Shown piece after piece: positions 12,880 to 24,311 of a DNA stretch of 64,000 nt. The stretch's first letter is position 1. Each line of letters begins with the position of its first letter. The position numbers were made by a program, and so were the translations under genes. The DNA is taken from the NCBI GenBank assembly GCA_023101885.1, contig JALPQD010000006.1:10559085-10623084 (forward strand), written 5' to 3'. The notes beneath the pieces were generated by a model. That model had not been told where the DNA came from, did no database searches, and was given only the letters and a program-made list of their open reading frames with translations. Source of the stretch: Typhlomys cinereus (lineage: Eukaryota; Chordata; Mammalia; Rodentia; Platacanthomyidae).

Positions 12880-13599
12880 CAGCCACTAATGTGACTCCAC
12901 TGTGTACACGATTTCATCCATACTAGTTGATCATTTTCAGATTGTTCACACTTTTTCTTGAGGAAGATTAAGCTTTTTCAAGTTGATTTTCGAGCTTACT
13001 TTTTATATTCTGATCTGACAATGAAAATGTAAAACCTGGGTCAATGTATCTGAGCTGCTTTACAGTTGTTTTTCACTGCTGTACTACTGTCTCAAGATTT
13101 AAATTCTAATGCAGAGTACTTTATTGGTCTGAGGCACACAGGTAAGAAGAAATGCCACCATTAAATGTATGACTTTTTGGTATAAAAATTAAAAAAGAAA
13201 AAAAAAGAAACTTACCTTGGCATTGTGTTTTAAATGTTTACCTAAGACTATAATCTGAAATATGTTTGTGTAATGTATACCTCTCAAAATTTATTACCAC
13301 TAAATGATTCTCCATCAAAATTGACTGTAAAACTAATTCAAGAAATGCTAATATATATTTTTAGTGTTCTAAAATTGCTCATCCTGATGGAGTACTTTTC
13401 ATTTCCAAACATTATTTTCTAACTTTCTATAATGGAATCCTTACCTCTGCATTTTAATGAGCCTTGCCATACTTACTGTAGAGTGGCTTTACATAGATAT
13501 TTTATTGCACTAAAACTGTGGCAGTAAACTTAGCAAGCATGATGTGTCAAAGAGCAGAATTAACTGGTCAATATTTTATCCAAAACACATTCAAACAGT

Positions 13600-13605
13600 A
13601 ATAAA
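13600..13605 (+). promoter_or_regulatory. NECTIN3: Candidate polyadenylation signal AATAAA (proximal)
   Basis: A canonical hexamer about 720 bases after the alpha stop. No experimental support is visible in the sequence; a second one follows at 13892-13897. Confidence 0.25.
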
Positions 13606-14339
13606 ATATATGCCTCCTAAGCATAATAATTATTTTTTCATCTCTGGAAGACAGTTCTTAAATTGTTTGGTAAACATGGTTTTGGTACCTTAAGCATTAA
13701 CCTTATTTTAATGCTTTACCTCCTAAGAATATGAATGGTAATTAAAATAGATACCTTGCAGAGAAGTGTATTAAATGTGCCAGATTTAAACATGTTTCAG
13801 CTGGGAATCTATACCAAGAATTTTTTAGACCATCTTGTTACAGTTACTTAATGTTGATGTTGTTCAAACGGGTAAATGTATAAAAAAATTAAATAAATTT
13901 GGGAGCTTGGGTTTAGAGAAATCTGAATTATAGAACCAATCAGTAACACTTGCTGATTAGTATTGGCAATCCATCCCCCTTTCCTCCATCTCTTCCTAAA
14001 TGTATGTATGTGTTTCAAGATTTTTGTTTTTCCAATTAAAACTGGAAACATACCATGAGGTTTTTTGGGTTTTTGTTTTGTTTTGTTTCTTGTTTCATGT
14101 AGTTCATTTAATATATTCTTTTCAGTATCATGTAAGAAATGTTCCTAAGTCTTCAAATGTGAGTCTTTGTATGGTATATTGCTTCTGCAATAGAGCACTA
14201 TAAAATTGTTACGACTATTGAGGTCCAAAGACTCATTTTTCTCTTGGTTCATTATGGAAAAAAAGTATGGAGAACAAGTGTTTTGCCAGGGAGATGAAGC
14301 AGATGTTAAGAAAATCATAATAAATTTTTATTTAAATTA

Positions 14340-14900
14340 TTTTTCTCTAGTTTTACAAGCATATTGAATACTTATCCCTCTTCCTTCATCCCCCCTCATT
14401 CCCAATGCTTCCTTTCCTTTTGTTAATCCATCCCACTCCCTTCTGAATATCTGCTTCTATGGACCTTAGGGTTCCCTCTGATTTGTCTACTTTTACTATT
14501 ATTTTTATGTTTTTCTACTTTTACAAGCATATTGAGTACTTATCTCTACTTCCCTCCATCATCTCTCCTTCCCATCCCTCCATCAGTCCCATCTTCCTGC
14601 CTATCTACTTCTAGAGGTCCCAGGATTCCCTCTGACTTGTCTATTCTTGTGGGGATTCAGGCCTCTTTGGCATACCAAGTTGCTTCTCTTTGGGCCACCC
14701 CACCGATAGGGGCATTTCCTTTCATTTCTCCAGCTTTAGTCCCCAAGGTTTCCACTATATGTTCTGATCTCTTTTGAGTTCCTCTTTTGAGTTCCTCTTT
14801 TGAGTTCCTATGGGGGCATGTTGGTATGTCAGTCATTATGCAGATCTGGTATGAAAAATCACTTTACCCTAAGACAAGTTAGGTGCTCTTGTGACTCCCA
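14340..14900 (-). mobile_element. L1-type LINE 3' end with duplicated purine-rich unit
   Basis: On the minus strand this is a LINE 3'-UTR-like sequence. The body (complement: accaagttgcttctctt, gtccccaaggttt, gggggcatgttggtatg) is followed by two purine-rich blocks, each ending in a 'cttgtaaaa' motif (complement ttttacaagcatattga at 14351 and 14520). The same body and doubled end occur at 31.8-32.3 kb. It lies inside the probable alpha 3' UTR. Confidence 0.55.
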
Positions 14901-15718
14901 GTCACCCCCTCCCAAGCCTCTTCAGTCCATAGCCTCGTGTAGACACAGGAGACAATACTGCAAATTAGGGACAGCTTTATTCTAAATGATTATTAAACTA
15001 GTTTTCTCTGGCAGTATTTTGTGAAAATGAGAAGTCTCTACCCTGACATGTATGACTGTAGCTTCAGATTAAGAAATACAGTTTAAGTTAACTGCTACCT
15101 TGTTTAAAGTGTCTGTTTTAATAGATTTATACACAAGCACTAAAGTTCAAGTCATTGGATGAAAATTTTCTTGGTAATAATACACTGTGATTAGAATAAC
15201 TATTTTCATTGAAATACCAGTAATGATAATCTGCCACAATAAAGACAAATCTAAAATTTCTTTCCATGAAAGATATAAATTAGTGGCTCTATTGATCAAA
15301 ATATATTCTTTAGAAATAAGGTTTGAGGATACTATATGAATCCTAGCAGAGTAATCACATTAGATTTCTATATAGATCTCAACATGAGAGTAATCTAAAA
15401 GAAAAAAAAAGTATCATAAGAACTGTATTTCATAGTTTAACTGCTTATTGGTTATGAACTTTTGTGGCCAATATTAGTTAGTTTTTGAATGTTTGGTTTG
15501 CATTTATGGGTGAGGGCAGTCTGGAAACCTACAAGTGAATATTAATATATTCCATATCCTTGATGTAGATAATTTAGTGTACTGACAGGTTTCCAGGTTT
15601 TAAGAATCTTTGGCTAATGCTTAAGATTTTTGGATGTGTTATACTCTTGTTTATTTGAGCTTTATGTGTATATATTGTATATATATAGAATTGTTTGTGA
15701 ACACAAGTAGGCATATTA

Positions 15719-15724
15719 AATAAA
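15719..15724 (+). promoter_or_regulatory. NECTIN3: Candidate polyadenylation signal AATAAA
   Basis: A hexamer in tattaaataaacatc followed by a T-rich stretch. It is one of several candidates for the end of the alpha transcript. Confidence 0.25.
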
Positions 15725-16484
15725 CATCTTTTTTAAATTAAGTTTTGAATACCAGTGATACGCACAGCTAACTTTTAGGTATATAAAAATTCTAATGTCT
15801 TCTTGGGAAAGATGAAAGAATATTTTTATTAAATAAAAGGCCATATTTACATTGTTTTTTGATATGTTTTATACCATTTTTACATTTTCATATTCACTTT
15901 AGGGTTTCTTTCTTACCGGTTAAAATATGTCAGGTGCAGTGAAGATGAACACAACTCTTTTTTTTATTGCTGCCATTTTTATTAGGATAAATTTCAATGT
16001 TTAGCTATGTGCCTGATAATTTTTCCTTCTATATAAATTCAATAGTATAGAAACCATTAAGATTTTCAGACATATTAAGTATTGCTTCGCCCATGAGAAA
16101 AGCAACTGCAACTAACTACATGTTTTTGCAGTAAGGAATTGTGTGAATTAGAATGAGTATGTGCTAAAATTGAGAGAAATGCAGATATTTCATATGCAAA
16201 AACATCTTACTTGATATGAATAAGAGTTTATTTGTGGAAGTAGTTGATATAAAATTCGAAGGAAAGGTTACACATATAGAACCTTGCAGTCTTAGCATAT
16301 AAGTTGAACTATATTTCCTACTTGTTGATTACAAATGACCTGTCACATAAGGCTCTTTCTCAGAATTTTTTGCTTTGGGAATGCTGGATTTGGATTTAAT
16401 TTTAATTTTTTAAACAATGGTACTTTTTTAAAAAATAAGTTACTAAATAGGTGTTAGCCCCAGTTGCCATGCAACAAATTATGA

Positions 16485-16490
16485 AATAAA
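16485..16490 (+). promoter_or_regulatory. NECTIN3: Candidate polyadenylation signal AATAAA followed by A-tract
   Basis: AATAAA is followed four bases later by a run of about 15 A at 16495-16509. The spacing is too short for a normal cleavage site, so the A-tract may be the scar of an old retroposed sequence or a plain homopolymer rather than a true transcript end. Confidence 0.25.
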
Positions 16491-18768
16491 GTTTAAAAAA
16501 AAAAAAAAAGCACCACAGTGGTATGTTTCTATATATAGTAAAGCTGGGATTCTGGATTATGTTGCTTATCCTCATATTTGCTGAAGTGTCATGGTTGGTA
16601 TGTTCTGGTATATTTAACCCATTTTCATTTTAATTAGCCAAAATACAATTTGTAACCATAGAAATTACTAACAAGTACTTGTCAGGTTAAAAATAGAGTT
16701 AAGTAAAGTCAATAGTGCCTATAGATTGACATGGTAGCCATTATAAAATTAGGTCTTAATGAATTATTTTAATTTCTATTTTGTGTACATACCATGAATT
16801 ACATTCAAAATATTTGGAAGCACTTAATCTGCCCTAAACATGGGCAATCTGTTTGTCTTACCAATTTCCAAGAAAATTATGCACCAACTATCTACATACA
16901 GCATTTTCATTTCAATATTACAAGCACTCTAGAGATAATTTGAAGAATTCTGGAGGACAGGAACTGATGTTATTCAGAGAGTACATTGCTATGCATTTGA
17001 GCACCCTTGGTTCTGGTGTTCCTGGACATCTTGGAACCAATGTGGATAGCTATCAGTTGACTTTCAGTTTGAAATTAACACATTTAAAGGATAGTTATTC
17101 TGTCATTTACAGCTTACTCATTATGAGGTGTTTTCAATAGAAAGCTTGATTTTAAATAGTTCATAATTATTTTTCTATTTCTGTTATTTTTAATAACATT
17201 TTTTCTAAATGTTTTTGAAGTACCAGTCATTTTTTGAAATAACATTCAACTTGGGTTTTGTTCACCTCTTGGTATACCAATAGAAATTTGTTCATGAAGA
17301 GGGTTAGAACAATGACAACAGTTTTCCAACTGTTAATTTTTTTTTAAATGTCCTCTGCTTGCACACATTTGTTGTGTTGTAGATCAACCAGAGTTTTTTA
17401 AGTACATACCTAAGACAGAAATAGTGATTGATCAAGACTTGAAGCTAAATGTGATGTTTACAGAAGCTTTTCTCCTTACGGTGTCATCTCTTCTTGAACC
17501 TTGGCAATAGTTCATTAATGTCTCATTAATGTCTGATTCATTTTGGAAGGGTGTCACAGTGTGGGAATGAAGTATTTCATTTGCCTTTTAGTTGCACTAT
17601 TCATTCTGTCTGAATAGAAGAAACAGAGCTGCAGAGTAGTACCATTGAAACAGCAATCCTTAAAACTTGAGAATAATCCACAGCCTTATTTCCCCACTTA
17701 CATAGTATTTCCATATAGAAATACTCAGTTGTATCATCCTAATCATGAGAAAAGTCTCAGGGAAAACCTAGGTGTGACATGTTTCTTTTAAGGCTTCTTT
17801 ATTATGGAAAATTAGACAAGGGAAAAAATAGACTAAGTCCCAACTATCAGCATTGGTTATTGTTGGTTTTGTTTCACTATAGGCCCTCACGCATATTTCC
17901 ATTCTTAAGCATACTTCAGTTGTAAATAAATCATTACATAGCTCTAAAAGTTAAGGCCATTTTTAAAAATCTGATGTTATCACACCATAATATTTCTCTA
18001 AAAGCAAGCAATGAGTGTTCAGATTTCTCTCTCCTTTTTTATATAGCTTTAATCAGGATTCAGGTATAGACTGTGGTTGCTAGAATATCTATTTTTCCTT
18101 TTCTGATCTCATTCCTTTAATTTGTTCCTGTTAATTTATTCATTTTTAAAAAATGGTTCACTCATCCTGCAGGGGCTAAAGTGTTCCTGTTATACCCTCA
18201 AATGAATCTTTGTTTTTGTAAATTGGTAATGAGATCGAGAGCATTGGTTGGACTCAGGTTTCATTTTCTGTGCAAAATTATTTCATAAGTTAACACATTC
18301 TTCCATTAGGAGGTACATACTTGGTATGTGCTTTTCTGCTTTGGTTAGCAGCCATTTGATGCTAGATGCTTAGATATATCGACAGGGATCCTATCCAATG
18401 TCTGGATGTACTCATTTCTTTTACCATGTAATACGCTTTGATGCCTGAATATCTATGTCTGTGCTGATATTTTTACCAAAAATTTACTTTCTAGCTTTTT
18501 TATTGGGAGACCATATGCAAAGTCTAACTCCAATGGCAAATTGATAATTTTTTCCATTAGAATTAATAACTGCTGCCCATAGTCTTTTCTGTCAGCTTGT
18601 ACCTATCTCAATGTTGTATTTCATTCTAGTTTTCACCCATCCTATGTAGATCCTTGGAAATTCTTTATTATCACTTAAAAATTAGTATGTACTCCAATTA
18701 TATGTGTGCTATAATAACTTGAATGTATACATTTTAGAATAGTCCAACATGGAAACTGTAATTCTCAC

Positions 18769-18774
18769 AATAAA
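18769..18774 (+). promoter_or_regulatory. NECTIN3: Candidate distal polyadenylation signal AATAAA with GT-rich downstream element
   Basis: AATAAA in ctcacaataaag is followed within 25 bases by a T/G-rich stretch (gtttttgtatgtcaatgtct). This is the best-formed signal between the alpha stop and the first beta exon by layout, but other candidates lie closer to the stop. Confidence 0.35.
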
Positions 18775-20038
18775 GTTTTTGTATGTCAATGTCTTTGTCA
18801 CTATTTGGGAAAAACAGTTGTACTTCACTTTAAGATTTAACCTCTTTTCTCACTAAATACTTTCTGAAAAAGGGTTGGATAGGCTTCATTTTTAGAATCT
18901 GTATACTTTAGGATTCCATAAATGAAATGTCTTATGGTTAGTTTCTATTCATCCTTGGTTTGTATGGGTCATCTCAAAAACAGATAATTCAAGTGGAAGA
19001 GAGCACATTGTTAGGAACTTATAACAGTTCAACCTGCTGGCTACCTGACTGTCTTTATACACGAGGTGTTTGTTTTCTTCAATGTGTCTTGCCAACTACA
19101 AGAAGCTTACCCTCTACATTCTGTTACTTTTATCCCATTGAAAGTTTAGATAGTGAACTAGTATCCCACATTAATTGATAATGAATAAATGTACATATTT
19201 AGTTCTCATAATTCACTTAAATTATCATTGGCTTATTTAACAACACATTGTCATAGTTTACTTCACAATGTAACTAACTGATAAAGGCTGTATGTTGGCA
19301 GTAAGATGTTTTATGTTATTTGTTTTCATGCCTGCATTATTAGATTGCTTCAGATATCTTCATAAGGGATGAAAAACAATCTTTTTGTATATATAGCATT
19401 TGCTAGGAATAAATGCTTACTAATGTGTATCGAAGATGAACTCCGCTATCTGCATATGGTCAGGTGCTCACCTGTCACATGGGACACCCTTGCTTTTCCT
19501 ACAGGTTTGACTGTTAAATTTTGGTAGTGGTTCATTCAGCTGAGCCCCCATGTTACAAGATGTTACATACTGAATGTCAGGGTACTTCTGGTACTATATC
19601 ATTCCTTCCCATGTGACACGTGGACCAGGTGGAGCTACCTGCCAGTTCTATTTACTATGTTTTTATTATTTTTCTTTGTGTGTGCTGGGACTCAACATCT
19701 GAGTTATAATTACAACCCCACAGTACATTATAAAAATAAGTTCTATTTCTATACTTCATTGGAGCATACATATTTTTCAATTCTTAGAACCTCTTTTGAG
19801 CTATTTCTTACTTGAGGACCAGTATTTTGTGCAATTTACCCATGTGTTTCTAGAATTTACACAGTGTCTGGCATATATTAGATGCTTGGTAATTTGATGG
19901 ATGGATGACAGGGTAAAGAGCCTGACCTCAGTTAAGTAGGGTATCTAAAGAAAAGTAGTAACATAATTCTTTCATATAGATGTAAGCTTAACTATCCTAT
20001 TAGGCAAATAAAGGGGGTATTAAAAATGAAGAGTAGAG

Positions 20039-20116
20039 GATTGGTGATGTAATTCAGGAGTAGAATATGCACTTAGCATATGTCATGCCCTTGACTGGGA
20101 CCTGGTAATGGAAAAA
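20039..20116 (+). mobile_element. Degraded ID-type SINE
   Basis: The order ggattggtgatgtaattcag, tagaatatgcacttagcata, ccttgactgggacctggtaa, then an A-rich end, follows the rodent ID element (tRNA-Ala/BC1-derived) with many substitutions. It is an old copy. Confidence 0.55.
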
Positions 20117-20301
20117 AGTTGAAGATAATATTTATAGGGAAAATGTGGCCACAAATTACATTTGGAATGGGAATAAACAAAGGATAGGAAAATAAACTTT
20201 TTAGGCCATCAAATTAACATTTGACTTACGTGATGACATTGCTGGAGATTTGTCAAAGGGACCAGAAAGTAAGAAATAGTTTTTGTTTCAGAGGGTGATG
20301 A

Positions 20302-20315
20302 GGTATATATATGTA

Positions 20316-20383
<68 letters not shown>
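20302..20383. repeat. Compound (TATG)/(GT)n/(TA)n microsatellite
   Basis: A tatatatgtatg stretch runs into about nine GT units and then about 22 TA units. Overlapping open frames on both strands are pure low-complexity artefacts. Confidence 0.95.
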
Positions 20384-20384
<1 letters not shown>

Positions 20385-21162
20385 TTGATAGGCATTCCAT
20401 GTTTTTAATTTACTTTTATCACATTGACAGGAAAAACAAAACGAATTCATTTGATTATATGTATGGTATATGCATATTTGTCCAAAAAGGAAAGTTTTGT
20501 ATGTATTAAATTGGATTAATTTTCAACTAACTTGGACATTTTTGGGAGACATACATATGACACCTTTGATAATAGATGGTGTATGTTACTAGAGAGAGCC
20601 ATTTTTCTTTTCAAGGTGAAGTTTTAGGGAATGTGAATTGTTATAGCCGGTGTGTTTAGTCACCTGTTCTTTTCAGATACATATTCACTAACATTTTTTT
20701 CCTACCACTGAAAACATTATTGTTTTGTAGGCTATTTGCCTAGGTGATGATGCTACTTCATTTTATTCACTCTTTTAACCAGCCTAGTACTTAATATTGC
20801 AAAGTTTCTATGCACACAGAACCTGTTCCCCTTACAGTGATGGTTGGAATGATCTATGTGATGTAGAGTGTTCAACTAAACTCTTATTTTTCATCAAAAT
20901 ATATTCTGATTGCAGAGGATTTCATATCATCCTTTGTTTTTCATACTTCAGTCATCAACCTAATATCAAACTATCAATATCTTTAACTGAATCTCTTTTT
21001 TCTTAATTTGAAGAATCAGAAAAGGAAATAAGACTTGTAATCCAGACATGTATTTATCATTTACCTGTGTGGAAAGTTCTCTTTTATAATGACCCAAAGG
21101 TTGAAAATCTTAGTTTGGGTCCAAAATATTCATGGAGTAACCTAAATTGTGGTTTTCTGTTT

Positions 21163-21298
21163 TGTGTGTGTGTGTGTCCAATGTACATATCTATCTAGAA
21201 TCAGTTCATTCTTTCCATCTCTGTATGAGATCTGGAGATCAAACAGTCCTTCAGAACTGCAGAGCAATTATTTCTCACTATGCGATCTCACTGACCCA
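21163..21298 (-). mobile_element. Old B3/B2-type SINE relic
   Basis: A (GT)n stretch is followed by agaatcagttcattctttcc, tctggagatcaaacagtcc and gcgatctcactgaccc, the order seen in minus-strand B3/B2 elements. It is strongly diverged. Confidence 0.5.
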
Positions 21299-22267
21299 TG
21301 GAATTAATATTTGTAAGTGTTCTTGAAATACTACTGTCAACATAACATTGGAACACACAAATTTAAAATTTGTATACTTTGATAGATGGTAGGGTCCCTT
21401 TACCTTCAAAAGAAAAATTGTTTTAAAGGGAGCCATTCAGAATGACTATATGGAACAAGAAGCCAATTTGACAACTAGAATTTGCATTTGTGTCACTGAC
21501 TAGGTGGGTGATCTTGGTCAGACACCTTGAAATAGGTTTCAGCTGGCCAATTTATTAAAGACTTAAATAGTCATCCATGTTACGATCCAGTGGTTGAACA
21601 TATAAAGAACAAATTGTTTCACGTTTCAGATCTTTCACATTTACAAATGCTGAGTAAATTTGGACTCAGATGTTTCAATTGAGCACACTCAAATTGAGTT
21701 ACTAGAAAGCAACCGATAGTCTGAATTTTATCGAATTGAAAGTTACATAGCATGATGTTACTTTCAATATCTTTAGAATGTATTCATTCATTGATAATTC
21801 AATAAAACGGGTTGCTTGTTATGAAGAGTGTAAGAGTTTCAATCTAGAATGAAACTAATGAGATGTTCAGCTACTAAACATATTGTTAGGTTACTAAAAA
21901 AAATATTTAATTTTGGTAAGAAAGTTAAGAGTTTGTTAACCGTGTGAGACCCATACAGTCTGCATTTTTAATAAAAGTAGAATTGGGGGAAGAAAGATTG
22001 TAACAGCAAGTAGGCAAAACATTTCAAATAATCTAATGCTTGAATTCCATTTCAGTGTGCTCTATCTGCCTCTGAACATTAATTGTCAAGTGTTAACAGA
22101 TCAAAGAACAATTTAATGAAAACAGATTTATCACCAGGGTGGGAAGAAAAATATGGGTCTGCCTATTTATCTCTCTTATCTATCCATCTATATCATATCC
22201 AAATAAGGTAATAAGTGGAAATATTTACTGTATTACATTATAACCAGTTTTTTATTATTGTTGTTGT

Positions 22268-22529
22268 TTTGTGTGTGTGTGTGTGTGTGCTTGAGATGTA
22301 GTCCTTAAATGCGTATGCCTATGGAAGCCTAAATATGACATTGGGAATCACCGCAGATTGCTCTCCTTTTTCCTTTACTCCAAAATTTTCCTGGCTTCAA
22401 TTTCCAGGACTGGAATTACAGGCTACAAATTCCACCCTTCATTTTCATGTGGGATTGGGAGTCTGAATTTAGGTCCCACTGCTTGTAAGGCAAAGACTTT
22501 AACCCCTGAGCCATCTCTCCAGCCCCCAA
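22268..22529 (-). mobile_element. B2-like SINE
   Basis: A (GT)n tail at 22270-22289 is followed by the family body and the complement of the tRNA-like head (aacccctgagccatctctcc). Body substitutions are frequent, so it is a middle-aged copy. The open frame 22358-22588 across it is not a gene. Confidence 0.8.
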
Positions 22530-22679
22530 CTTCAGTTTTTGCTCTCTACTGCTCATTAGTTGAATGGACAGGTTATTTTAGAATTTAGCTTCATTTATAA
22601 AAAGTCTTAAGTGCTTTATTGTTTAGAATAATGAAACAGATCATGTATGTAAGCCAAAGACTTGCTACTGGGCACAAGT

Positions 22680-22830
22680 GCTCACCAACCATGATGGCAA
22701 ACACGTCTGAATCCTAGCACTCAGGAGGGGGAGAGGGGAGGATCACAGTTCAGGAGCATCCTTGCCACATAGTGAGTTCTAGTCAGCCTGGGACACATAG
22801 ACCCTATTCCAAAAAAAAAAAAAAAAACTT
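22680..22830 (+). mobile_element. B1-type (7SL-derived) SINE
   Basis: It carries gaatcctagcactcaggagg, gaggatcacagttcagg, agtgagttctagtcagcctgg and agaccctattcc, then an A-tract. This is the B1 layout with moderate divergence. Confidence 0.7.
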
Positions 22831-23617
22831 GAGTTATACCACAAAGTTTGGTTCCTGGATTTCACATCAGAATTATAATTGGTGATTTTATCATAATCCT
22901 TTATATTTGAAAATATATAACGAATTGCTGAATTAAAGTAGACCCCTTTATTTGAGAGTTGGTGAAAAAAAGTTTGTAAAACTTTTGTGAAATGCTAACT
23001 GCTATATTAAATATCTTTCATGACGAAGAGAAATTTTGTATTCTAAAGTATGTGTGCATGCATGATTAAATATATAGTCTCTTGCCATGTATAAAAAATT
23101 GTTCATGTAAAAAAAATTGTTCATGTGTCTACTATTTTAAAATACTTTTTTTGAAAATCATTTTAAAGTTTTACTGTATTCATTACCACATTTTATACTC
23201 TTACCTGAGTTTTCTTTTGCTCTGGAATATGTTTCTGTTTCCAATTGATAGAACAAAAATGGTAAGTATGTGTACTATCTGACAACTAATATTGACTTTA
23301 TTAACCTTTTGAATTGAGAACTTAAAATTATTTTCATTTTACTGATCGTTTTTAACTGTCGGGAATAGATTTAACTTATTGATGCATATTTGGAGATATT
23401 TTATCTCTAAAATCTCTAAAAACATAGTGGGGTGCTTGGGGGAGGTGGGAGGGTGTTAACATAATGCTACTAGAGCTAATGAGTCAAAATTGAATCCCCT
23501 AGCTGATTGTTGGGGAACTTTCCTTAATCAAATAAACCAATGAACTCTGTGGAAATTAAAGTAATTTCAAGAACTCCTTCATATTTTTTTGACTCACCTA
23601 ATTTGGTTACCCTGCAG

Positions 23618-23756
23618 ATGTCCCACTTAAGCAGAGCTCTTCCATAGCCATGGCCGGGGCGGTGATTGGTGCTGTCCTAGCCCTCCTCATCATTGCCATC
23701 TTCACGACTGTGCTGCTGACACCACGGAAGAAGAGACCAGCCTATCTGGACAAAGT
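23618..23756 (+). CDS. NECTIN3: Nectin-3 beta-type exon: transmembrane segment and basic juxtamembrane region
   Basis: An alternative to the exon at 12296. The first two bases complete the same aspartate codon left open at 6856, giving D-V-P-L-K-Q-S-S-S, then a hydrophobic segment of about 24 residues (I-A-M-A-G-A-V-I-G-A-V-L-A-L-L) and the stop-transfer sequence R-K-K-R before P-A-Y-L-D-K. The acceptor is cctgcag and the donor gtaagt at 23757; it exits in phase 2. If the intron is not removed, translation stops one codon after the junction (GTG TAA). The segment is clearly nectin-family; the beta-type assignment follows from the downstream exons and from memory of the alternative nectin-3 tail. 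Confidence 0.9.
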
Positions 23757-24226
23757 GTAAGTCACAGTGTTTATTTTTGACCCCTATTAACTGTGACCAT
23801 TGATCCAATAGTCTTCTTGTCCACCTTCATGCTGCTCGCATTCATTGTCCAGGAAAATGCTAGTTTTTTGCTGGTTGACCATAATTTCATTGGAACTACC
23901 GAATCTGTGTTGTAGTGACTGAGGGTCGATATGTCATTCTAGCACTTTCATGAAACTTTGGATGAGAGTGTAATAAACACACACTTTACGATGCCTGTGG
24001 GCATATTCAAATGGAAAAGTGTGAAGACTGCCCTGAGCCACACTCTGTGCATCATTATGACTTCCAGTGTTTCTATAGGAGTGACTTCTTTAATAAAAAT
24101 AATTGATTTGGTGTTAAGTATTATAACTAATTGTTGTGTGAGGAAAACATTCCCAAACTCATGATAACCTTTTGTCTTATTTTCCCTTACTATGGTAATC
24201 ATGTTTGTTTGACGTTCTTAATGCAG
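23757..24226 (+). other. NECTIN3: Short NECTIN3 intron between beta exons
   Basis: 470 bases, gtaagt donor and atgcag acceptor. No repeat or coding signal is recognised; overlapping open frames on both strands at 23948-24202 are unsupported. Confidence 0.8.
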
Positions 24227-24311
24227 AATCGACCTTCCACCTACACATAAACCAGCTTCTGTGTATGAAGAACCATCTCTTCCTTTGCCTCAAAAAGATC
24301 TTCTGTCTCAG
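24227..24311 (+). CDS. NECTIN3: Nectin-3 beta-type exon: proximal cytoplasmic tail
   Basis: The first base completes a valine codon, then 28 residues follow: I-D-L-P-P-T-H-K-P-A-S-V-Y-E-E-P, a proline-rich stretch S-L-P-L-P-Q, and K-D-L-L-S-Q. The acceptor is ttaatgcag and the donor gtatgt at 24312; it ends in phase 0. The tyrosine in V-Y-E-E-P lies in an acidic/proline context that might be a phosphorylation site (inference). Retention of the following intron would add 22 residues and stop at 24378-24380, without an afadin-binding end. Confidence 0.9.

Larger units (their letters stand above)
12880..18800 (+). other. NECTIN3: Probable alpha-isoform 3' UTR (end uncertain)
   Basis: Non-coding sequence follows the alpha stop, is AT-rich with many ATTTA motifs, and has no SINE I can recognise until the 20-kb region, apart from one L1 3'-end fragment at 14.3-14.9 kb. 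Several AATAAA hexamers occur (13600, 13892, 15238, 15719, 15832, 16485, 18769). Which of them ends the transcript cannot be told from sequence alone; the end given here follows the distal candidate and is an inference. Confidence 0.4.
18801..23617 (+). other. NECTIN3: NECTIN3 sequence between alpha terminator region and first beta exon
   Basis: In beta-type transcripts this is part of the 16.8-kb intron 6857-23617. It holds an ID-like SINE, a B3/B2-like relic, a full B2-like SINE, a B1-like SINE and microsatellites, each listed. The remaining sequence is AT-rich without coding signal. It ends in the acceptor cctgcag at 23611-23617. Confidence 0.7.

Noticed and set aside
16485..16510. A-tract as a processed-pseudogene tail
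   Set aside because: No coding similarity or target-site duplication was seen upstream; kept only as a poly(A)-signal candidate.
20209..20509. Open frames rich in I-Y and T-H
   Set aside because: These are translations of the GT/TA microsatellite.
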